DNA from: Acidimicrobium ferrooxidans DSM 10331
GTDB lineage: Bacteria; Actinomycetota; Acidimicrobiia; Acidimicrobiales; Acidimicrobiaceae
DNA: 64,000 nucleotides
Direction of reading: 5' to 3'
Assembly: GCF_000023265.1 (NCBI RefSeq)
Contig: NC_013124.1
Location: 558,001 to 622,000 of the forward strand
Positions 58,591 to 64,000 of the stretch are shown here, one piece after another; positions within the stretch are counted from its first letter, which is position 1; each line of letters begins with the position of its first letter. The translations under genes and the position numbers were made by a program. Under the pieces are notes generated by a model. That model did no database searches, was not told where the DNA came from, and worked only from the letters and a program-made list of their open reading frames with translations.

Positions 58591-58956
58591 TCACCCCGAT
58601 CGTCGCCTCTCGAGGAGGTTGTGGACGAGAGCGCCGGCGAGTCCGGCGCCGGCGAAGGCGCCCGCGGCTCCGATGACGAGCAGGAGTGGCCCGGCGCCGG
58701 CTCCGAGCCCAGCGATGGCGGCGCTGACGCGAGCTGCGCCAAGGACCGGTCCGTTGGTGGCGACGACGGCGAGGTCCACGAGCCAGCCGATGAGCCCCGC
58801 AAGACCGGCGAGCCACCCGCCCACCACGAGGCCGAGGGCAGCCCCGACGACGATCGAGAGCCACCACGCGCCGACGAGGTTGCCGAGGGCACAGATGACG
58901 ATGCCCGCAGCGAAGATGACGATGCCCGCAGCGAAGGGGAGGGGGCGACGCGTCAT
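58591..58956 (-). CDS. Small hydrophobic membrane protein
   Basis: A 121-residue Gly/Ala-rich protein with about four membrane helices (FAAGIVIFAAGIVICALG, LSIVVGAALGLVVGGWLAG, LVDLAVVATNGPVLG and GAGPLLLVIGAAGAFAGAGL) and a basic C-terminus LLERRRSG. No family is recognised. ATG 58956 overlaps the stop of the acylase gene (ATGA), so it is coupled to it. The first helix contains a short internal duplication also visible as a 19-bp direct repeat in the DNA near 58897-58936. Confidence 0.7.
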   Translation of the reverse strand: MTRRPLPFAAGIVIFAAGIVICALGNLVGAWWLSIVVGAALGLVVGGWLAGLAGLIGWLVDLAVVATNGPVLGAARVSAAIAGLGAGAGPLLLVIGAAGAFAGAGLAGALVHNLLERRRSG

Positions 58957-61400
58957 CGCAGGCCCACCAAGGTCCAGGTCGCGATGGGATGGGTCAGGCT
59001 CGCGGTGGTGAAGCTGAGGTAGCGACCGTTCCACCACAGCGGGATCAGGTTCTCGTACCACGCAGACAGGGGGTTCTCGCTCTCGCCACCAGGGAGGATG
59101 CCGAGCGACGCTCGTCCGAAGGCGACGATCATCCTCCAGCTCGGTCCTTGCTCCGACAAGAGCCCGCCGTCGGCGGCGTTGACGGTCCAGGCGTCGCCGG
59201 ACGATCCGCGTGGCCCGTAGGCGAGCGAGGCCACGCCCGTCAGCGAGGGGAACTCGCGGCGGTGGATGCGACGCCACTGCCAATGGCCGACGCTCCCGAG
59301 GTGGCTGGTGAGCCAGGTCGCGGTCTGGGCGAGGGCGGCCGTGGCGATCGCAGAGGGTGAGGGGTGAGGATCGCCGGGCGTCGCGATCGCGGTGGGTGTC
59401 ATGGTCCCGGTGTCGATCGCCTGGAGGTCCTCGAGCAGTGGATCGTTGAGCTGGTTGATGACAAGGATGCTGCCCGTGGGTTGGTCGAGCCGAGCGCTGC
59501 GCCAGAGCGGACCGAACAGGTCACGGATGTCATAGCCGAGCCAGGTCCACCAGACGCTCGCCGCTTGCGACGAGGCTCCCATCTGGTCGTTCCAGGAGGC
59601 GAGGAGGTGGAGCGCCGCGGCTGCACTCGTGCCAGGCGCGGCGTGGGCGTGGTGCACGATCCACGGTACGAGCTGGGTGGCGAGGTAGTCCGTGACCGAG
59701 GTTTGCAGGTGCTCGACCGCACGCACACCGAGATGCGGGGTAGTCGAGAGTACATGGGCGATCTCGTCGGCTCGAAAGCCGTTCGCGTAGAAGTCGGCAC
59801 TCGTGCCGAGGTAGTAGGGGTAGCCAGGACCCACGGGGCGCTGGTTCGCCGAGAAGACGAAGCCTCGTGCCGGGTTGTTGGACTCCGGGACGGCATCGAA
59901 GGGGATGGCACCGATGGGCTGTTCGGTGCCGTTGCCGTTCATCACGAGCCAGGGGATGGCGCGACGGAACTGGAGGTATTCCCCGGCTGCGATGATGCCG
60001 ATCTGCCCTTGGGCATCGGCGAAGGCGAAGTTCTGCGCGGGTGCCTTCCATCCGCGAAGTGCCTGTTCGAACTCGCCGAGCGTCTGCGCCTTGATGGCCT
60101 TGAGGAGGGCCGGGAAGTCCAGCGAGACCTGGTCGCCGAGCCAGTCCACCGCGACGGGGGTGCCGCGGAGCGAGATCACTGGGCCATCGACGGTGACCGG
60201 CACCGTGATGGTCACCGGCTGGCCTCCGTGGATGGCGATGGTGTAGTGCCGGTAGGTGTAGGGGCGCCACGTGCCGTCGAAGCGATAGGCGCCGGGGTGT
60301 GAGGGGGAGGTGGTCATGCGGTAGAAGTACGTCGCCTGTGTCTCGGCGTCGGTGAGGCTCCACGCGGTCGTCGGGGTGCGCCCGATCAGGACGATGGGCA
60401 GGCCTGGCGCCGCGACCCCTGCGAAGTGGTAGCCAGGTGCATTGGCACTCAGCCAGAGCCAGATCGACGGGAGTGTCTGGGGCAGGTGCGGGTCGCCAGC
60501 GAGGATCGGCGCGCCGGTCGTGGTGTGCGTGGCTGCGATGGCCCAGTTGTTCGAGTCACCGGCTTGGTGGCGGGCCCACGCGGGCACGCCGCTCCAGGCC
60601 CGCTCGATGCTGCCAAGGGCCGATGTGAGTTGGTGTGAGACGGGGACCGGCGGGTCGAGCGGCGTGATGCCGCTTGCCGGATAGGGCCCGGTGTCGAAGG
60701 GGCTCTGGGGATCGGCGGCGAGCGTGGGGAACAATGCCTTCACGCGAGCGAGCCCGAGGCGCGCGACCGCACGCGTGAGGTCGACGGGCTGCTGGGTGTA
60801 GTCGAGCTCTTCGGCGAGGAACTCTTGGACGAGCATGCTGTCGACGGGCTGCCAGGGCGCTGGCGTCGTACCGAGGAGGAGGTAGGGCGTCGACAGGGCA
60901 TGATGGGCGATCTCCCAGCTGCGTGCGGCGTTCACGCCGGCCGTGAACTCGTCGAGGATCGCGCGATCGGCGGGAGGCAGCGCCGCGAGGTTCGCCTCGG
61001 CCGCGGCTCGCACCCCGAGGCGTAGCTGGAACTCGTCCGATGCAAGGTAGGTGTGTCCGAGCAGCGCTGCGAGCGTGCCGCCCGCCTCTCGTCGCAGCAG
61101 GTCCATCTCGAACAGGCGTGTACGACCCTCGGCATACCCCATCGCGTACCAGAGGCTCGCATCGCTCGTGGCACTGACCCCGATGAAACCCGTCGACGTA
61201 AAGCCGATCCGCGCGGTGCCCGGGACCGCCATCTGGAACGAGGCCGACGTGGGCATCCCTGCCCGTGTGGCGAGGGCGAGTACCCCTGTCGAGGGATCGA
61301 GCACGCTGCCGAGCGCGGGAACGCCCGCGACCCCAACCGCCTCGATGCCGACGACCCCAGCGAGCACGACCGCTGCCGCAACGACGCGTCCGATCCGCAC
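58953..61400 (-). CDS. Penicillin acylase family (Ntn-hydrolase) secreted protein
   Basis: An 815-residue precursor. It has a hydrophobic signal segment (VVAAAVVLAGVVGIEAVGVAG), an alpha-chain region with YAMGYAEGRTRLFEMDLLRREAGGTLA, and the autocatalytic site GDSNNWAIA with Ser283 as the expected N-terminal nucleophile of the beta chain. Family members cleave amide bonds of penicillins, acyl-homoserine lactones or other acyl amides; the native substrate is often unknown. The mature form would be outside the membrane. GGGGGGAGG lies 4 nt before the GTG start. It overlaps the small membrane-protein gene. Confidence 0.94.
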   Translation of the reverse strand: MRIGRVVAAAVVLAGVVGIEAVGVAGVPALGSVLDPSTGVLALATRAGMPTSASFQMAVPGTARIGFTSTGFIGVSATSDASLWYAMGYAEGRTRLFEMDLLRREAGGTLAALLGHTYLASDEFQLRLGVRAAAEANLAALPPADRAILDEFTAGVNAARSWEIAHHALSTPYLLLGTTPAPWQPVDSMLVQEFLAEELDYTQQPVDLTRAVARLGLARVKALFPTLAADPQSPFDTGPYPASGITPLDPPVPVSHQLTSALGSIERAWSGVPAWARHQAGDSNNWAIAATHTTTGAPILAGDPHLPQTLPSIWLWLSANAPGYHFAGVAAPGLPIVLIGRTPTTAWSLTDAETQATYFYRMTTSPSHPGAYRFDGTWRPYTYRHYTIAIHGGQPVTITVPVTVDGPVISLRGTPVAVDWLGDQVSLDFPALLKAIKAQTLGEFEQALRGWKAPAQNFAFADAQGQIGIIAAGEYLQFRRAIPWLVMNGNGTEQPIGAIPFDAVPESNNPARGFVFSANQRPVGPGYPYYLGTSADFYANGFRADEIAHVLSTTPHLGVRAVEHLQTSVTDYLATQLVPWIVHHAHAAPGTSAAAALHLLASWNDQMGASSQAASVWWTWLGYDIRDLFGPLWRSARLDQPTGSILVINQLNDPLLEDLQAIDTGTMTPTAIATPGDPHPSPSAIATAALAQTATWLTSHLGSVGHWQWRRIHRREFPSLTGVASLAYGPRGSSGDAWTVNAADGGLLSEQGPSWRMIVAFGRASLGILPGGESENPLSAWYENLIPLWWNGRYLSFTTASLTHPIATWTLVGLR

Positions 61401-61455
61401 GTGACCTCCCCCCGCGTGCGACAGTAGCAGTCGAACGCCAAGGGGGCTCGTCAGC

Positions 61456-61830
61456 TCACGAGCTCGGTAGCAGGGGTCCCGACGCCGCGTTCGGGTGTGC
61501 GCATTCTTGCTGGAGGGCTCGGACGAGGTGGTCCTCGCTCACCCGTCCCACCTCGCCGAGGGTCGCAGCGAGCGGCTGATAACCGCTGTTCGCGCCGGCC
61601 GCGATGTTGGCGAGGGGTTCGGCACGTTCGAGGAGCACCTCGGCTTGCGAGGCGAGCGCGCTGCGCGTCGCACCCGAGGCCGTGTTCGCCCGTTGCCAGA
61701 GGGCGATGGAGGAGCGCACGAGTCGGCACGCCGCTGTCGCGTTCGATCCGGCGCTCGCGCCGCAGGCCGCAAGGAGCGCTCCACCGGCGACCGCGACCGC
61801 CGCTAGGCGCAGTGCCTTGGTGGGTCCCAC
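61456..61830 (-). CDS. Small predicted lipoprotein
   Basis: A 124-residue protein. The signal sequence ends in the lipobox LLAAC (Cys near residue 23), then a helical domain (CRLVRSSIALWQRANTASGATRSALASQAEVLL...) with a second cysteine pair candidate. The function is unknown. The GTG start at 61830 is 6 nt after TAGGCT (minus strand), with no ribosome binding site. It faces the DUF2236 gene head to head. Confidence 0.78.
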   Translation of the reverse strand: MGPTKALRLAAVAVAGGALLAACGASAGSNATAACRLVRSSIALWQRANTASGATRSALASQAEVLLERAEPLANIAAGANSGYQPLAATLGEVGRVSEDHLVRALQQECAHPNAASGPLLPSS

Positions 61831-61836
61831 GAGCCC

Positions 61837-61842
61837 AGCCTA
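61837..61842 (-). promoter_or_regulatory. Leaderless -10 box TAGGCT for lipoprotein gene
   Basis: TAGGCT on the minus strand, 6 nt before GTG 61830. Confidence 0.5.
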
Positions 61843-61873
61843 CCGAGACCTGCTGGCGGTGCTGGGCCCCGGG

Positions 61874-61879
61874 TAGGCT
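61874..61879 (+). promoter_or_regulatory. Leaderless -10 box TAGGCT for DUF2236 gene
   Basis: TAGGCT 7 nt before ATG 61887, with no ribosome binding site. Confidence 0.55.
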
Positions 61880-61886
61880 CGGACCC

Positions 61887-62657
61887 ATGGCGACCCTGTT
61901 CGGTCCTTCATCGGCGGTGTGGGTGCTCCATGGTGATGCTGCCGGCCTGATCGGGGGTTTGCGCGCACTCGCGGTCCAAGCGCTCGAGCCTCGAGCACTC
62001 GCGGGCGTCGATCAGTTCTCGAGGTTCCAGAACGATCCCGATCGCCGACTGGCCGAGACCGTCGACTTCGTCGACGTCATCACCTACGGCACGCTCGAGG
62101 AGGTCGACGCCGCCATCGAGAGGGTCCGACGGCTCCATGAGGGGGTGCGCGGCGTCGACCCTGTCTCGGGGATGCCCTTCGACGCGAACGACCCCGAGCT
62201 TCTCGCCTTCGTGCACGATTCGCTCGTCGCCTCGGTCAGCGTGGCGTATCGAACCTTGCACCCTGGCGCTCCGACGTCACTGCTGGATACCTACACCACC
62301 GAGATGCGGCGCTTCGCCGAGCGCATGGGCGCGGACCTCGGTCTCGTGCCAGCCGACTTCGCGGGGTGCGTCCGTCTCGTCGAGTCGTGGCCGACCCTGA
62401 CCGTGTCGCCCGCCTTCCGCCGCGCGTTCGAGGTCCTCGAGGCGCTGCACGTCGAGGGGCCCGTGCAGATGGTGTGGCCAGCCGTGATGCACTGGGTTCG
62501 CCACTCGCTGCCCACGTGGGTGCGGGTCGCGCTCGAGGTGGAGGAGGATCCGGTCGGTGATGCGGTCGCGTGGGTCCTGCTCGAGCTCGCCACGCGGATC
62601 GGGCGGGTGATCGTGCCGCCGTCGCCTCGGCGTCTCGCGGCGCTCGGGGTCGCCTAG
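61887..62657 (+). CDS. DUF2236/MpaB-Lcp family oxygenase-like protein
   Basis: A 256-residue protein of the MpaB/rubber-oxygenase (latex clearing protein) family. Typical features are an N-terminal LHGDAAGLIGGLRALAVQALEPRALAGV, then RLAETVDFVDVITYGTLEEVDAAIERVRRLHEGVRGV and DPELLAFVHDSLVASVSVAYRTL. Family members can bind heme b through conserved histidines and arginine; those in HEGVRG and VHDSL are candidates. The substrate is unknown. The ATG is 7 nt after TAGGCT. The next gene starts one base after its stop. Confidence 0.88.
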   Translation: MATLFGPSSAVWVLHGDAAGLIGGLRALAVQALEPRALAGVDQFSRFQNDPDRRLAETVDFVDVITYGTLEEVDAAIERVRRLHEGVRGVDPVSGMPFDANDPELLAFVHDSLVASVSVAYRTLHPGAPTSLLDTYTTEMRRFAERMGADLGLVPADFAGCVRLVESWPTLTVSPAFRRAFEVLEALHVEGPVQMVWPAVMHWVRHSLPTWVRVALEVEEDPVGDAVAWVLLELATRIGRVIVPPSPRRLAALGVA

Positions 62658-63488
62658 GTGGACGACGCCCTCTTCGCGACGGACTTCGACGGCACGCTCC
62701 TCGACTCGACCGGCGAGCCGGTCCGACGGAGCGCGGACGCCTTCGCCGCGGCCCGACGCGGGGGCCTCGCCGTCGTCCCGGTCACGGCGCGAGGGCCGCG
62801 GTCGTCGCTCGCGATCGCGCGGACGTTGCACCTCGGGCCTGTGTGCGTCTGTTCGAACGGCGTGCTGGGGCTCGACGTGCGCACGGGTGACGTCATCTGG
62901 CGCCACGGTCTCCCGCCGGGCAGCGTCGCCGAGATCATCTCTGCGGTGGCGAGGGAGATCCCCGAGGCTCGGTTCGCCGTCGAGACGCGGGAGCAGTTCC
63001 TCGTGGAACCGGCGTTCTTCGAGCCGCAGTGGCGACGGTTCGCGGTCGCGACGGTCGTCGCTCGGCGGGGCCTCGCCGCCGCCGAGGTCCTCAAGGTCGT
63101 CGTGCGCGCGCCCCACCGGCGTGGGGACGAGCTGCAGGGTCAACTGCGTGGCGTCCTTGGAGGCCTGTCGCTGATCCCGGGCTCCAGCGACTGGCTCGAC
63201 ATCATCGCCCATGGGGTGTCGAAGGGCTCAGGCATCGGTCTCGGTGCCGAGGTCCTCGGCGTCGACCTCGAGCGGGTGGGTGCTGTCGGCGACCATCTCA
63301 ACGACGTCGCGATGTTCCATACGGTGGGCCGCGCTTACGCGGTCGCCGACGGTCATCCGCGCGCCTTGGAAGCGGCGGATGAGATCGTGTCCGCCTGTGG
63401 TGACGGTGGGGCCGGCGAGGCGCTCAGGCGCTTCGTTGACACCATTGACCTGCCAATGTCTCAGCGCCTTCCAAGGCGCGAACGGTAG
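62658..63488 (+). CDS. HAD-superfamily hydrolase, Cof type
   Basis: A 276-residue HAD hydrolase with the Cof/SPP-like cap. Motif I is ATDFDGTLLDSTGEP; motif II is VVPVTARGPRSS (Thr); the motif IV region is VGAVGDHLNDVAMFHTVG after KGSGIGLGAEVLG. It is a sugar-phosphate or flavin/pyridoxal-phosphate phosphatase; the substrate is unknown. The GTG start directly follows the DUF2236 stop, so the pair is probably co-transcribed. Confidence 0.9.
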   Translation: MDDALFATDFDGTLLDSTGEPVRRSADAFAAARRGGLAVVPVTARGPRSSLAIARTLHLGPVCVCSNGVLGLDVRTGDVIWRHGLPPGSVAEIISAVAREIPEARFAVETREQFLVEPAFFEPQWRRFAVATVVARRGLAAAEVLKVVVRAPHRRGDELQGQLRGVLGGLSLIPGSSDWLDIIAHGVSKGSGIGLGAEVLGVDLERVGAVGDHLNDVAMFHTVGRAYAVADGHPRALEAADEIVSACGDGGAGEALRRFVDTIDLPMSQRLPRRER

Positions 63489-63515
63489 CGTGACGCCGAA
63501 CAGGAGGGTGTTCGG

Positions 63516-64000
63516 GTGCTGTCGCGCATGATCGATACGATGCTCGCCGATCGCTCACCGGCTGAGGAGTACGGCGCATCGCGGCGAGTGCGGGCCGTGG
63601 CGCGCATCATGTCGCTGCTCGGGGTCGTCCTCTTCGTCGGCCTCGCCATCGAGGGTGTCACCATTCTCTTCATCGGTCAGCTGATCTCCATCCACATCCT
63701 GATCGGCATGGTGCTCATCCCGGTGATGGGCTACAAGATCATCGTCGCCACGTATCGTTTTGCGATGTACTACCTGGGTGTGAGCGATTTCAAGCGCGCC
63801 GGACCTCCCGAGCCGCTGCTTCGTGCCATCGGGCCGTTCGTGGTGCTCTCGACGATCGTGCTGATGGGGTCGGGTGTGGTGCTCGCGCTGCTGCCTCCTC
63901 AGTCGGTCGAGGTCGCGACGTGGCGAGCACTACATCAAGAGTCCTTCATCGTGTGGTTTGCGTTGATGACCATCCACGTGCTCGCCTATGCGCGACGAGC
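63516..64000 (+). CDS. Cytochrome b-like membrane protein (paralogue 2, 3' end cut)
   Basis: The first 161 codons of a gene that runs past the window. The protein has about four membrane helices with histidines in ISIHILIGMVLIPVMGYK, WRALHQESFIVWF and LMTIHVLAYARR. It is a paralogue of the gene at 43035-43829, sharing the I-IGMVLIP-K-ATYRF pattern and the three histidine positions. GTG 63516 has AGGAGGG 7 nt upstream. Heme binding is possible but not shown. Confidence 0.7.
   Translation, partial: MLSRMIDTMLADRSPAEEYGASRRVRAVARIMSLLGVVLFVGLAIEGVTILFIGQLISIHILIGMVLIPVMGYKIIVATYRFAMYYLGVSDFKRAGPPEPLLRAIGPFVVLSTIVLMGSGVVLALLPPQSVEVATWRALHQESFIVWFALMTIHVLAYARR

Noticed and set aside
63470-63486. 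Hairpin GCGCCTT-CC-AAGGCGC at the end of the Cof-type HAD gene
   Set aside because: It lies within the coding sequence and has no T-run; it is probably chance in GC-rich coding DNA.
1-64000. tRNA, rRNA or CRISPR arrays
   Set aside because: No T-arm-like consensus with a folding cloverleaf, no rRNA-like sequence, and no series of regularly spaced repeats was found on reading through the window.

Overview
The window is about 64 kb of very GC-rich, gene-dense chromosomal DNA. An actinobacterium is strongly suggested: there is a SUF system with SufU and an associated Rieske protein, a fused PafB-PafC WYL regulator, the F420 gene cofC, an MprAB/PepD-like envelope stress locus, an MmpL transporter and many acyl-CoA enzymes. 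Many genes have a TANNNT box (often TAGGCT) only 6-10 nt before the start codon, which points to widespread leaderless transcription. The family mix (aerobic, autotroph-like, CtaG, CbbY-like HAD) fits Acidimicrobiia, but that class assignment is an inference from content, not a proven identity. I see no rRNA, tRNA or CRISPR array.

Layout. 0.7-5.2 kb (minus): DUF1707 protein, histidine kinase, response regulator and HtrA-like protease, an envelope-stress unit. 5.3-12.3 kb: an enoyl-CoA hydratase, then iron-sulfur assembly in two separate plus-strand operons, sufD-Rieske-sufC1 and sufC2-sufS-sufU. A ferredoxin and its probable reductase lie on the opposite strand between them; sufB is not in the window. 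12.3-16.3 kb is gene-poor, holding one hypothetical protein and a large lipoprotein with BNR-like repeats, followed by a lone AAA-type ATPase. 17.8-22.7 kb: glycerate kinase, then a polyamine/GABA module (aminobutyraldehyde dehydrogenase, Lrp regulator, class III aminotransferase).

22.7-34.3 kb: a MobF-type relaxase with an apparently dead helicase half, CtaG-like protein, TypA, a flippase-like membrane protein, an FAD oxidoreductase, a carboxyltransferase, fused PafBC, a PNPOx-like protein and a MarR regulator. 34.4-43.8 kb: MMPL transporter, enoyl-CoA hydratase, acyl-CoA ligase, PIG-L deacetylase, CofC, RNase HII, an EamA exporter and a small cytochrome-b-like membrane protein.

44.3-52.8 kb is a long, tightly overlapping plus-strand run. 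It begins with a structured leader and a zinc-ribbon protein, followed by a hydrolase, a membrane-anchored Mur-like ligase and a D-Ala-D-Ala ligase homologue. It continues with a PH/SHOCT protein, a methyltransferase, another hydrolase, a CoA-transferase-III racemase and finally a VirD4/TraG-like coupling ATPase. 52.9-64 kb: a potassium channel, a secreted DMFase-like protein, GNAT, PuuD-like hydrolase, two HAD phosphatases, an S26 peptidase, a penicillin-acylase family protein, a DUF2236 oxygenase and a second cytochrome-b-like protein cut by the window end. 

The most unusual items are the two conjugation-type proteins (MobF relaxase and VirD4-like ATPase) sitting in housekeeping surroundings with no transfer apparatus in view; a 140-bp tandem repeat carrying two perfect 32-bp palindromes with compensatory differences; the membrane Mur-ligase/Ddl pair; and the split SUF system with two different SufC proteins.
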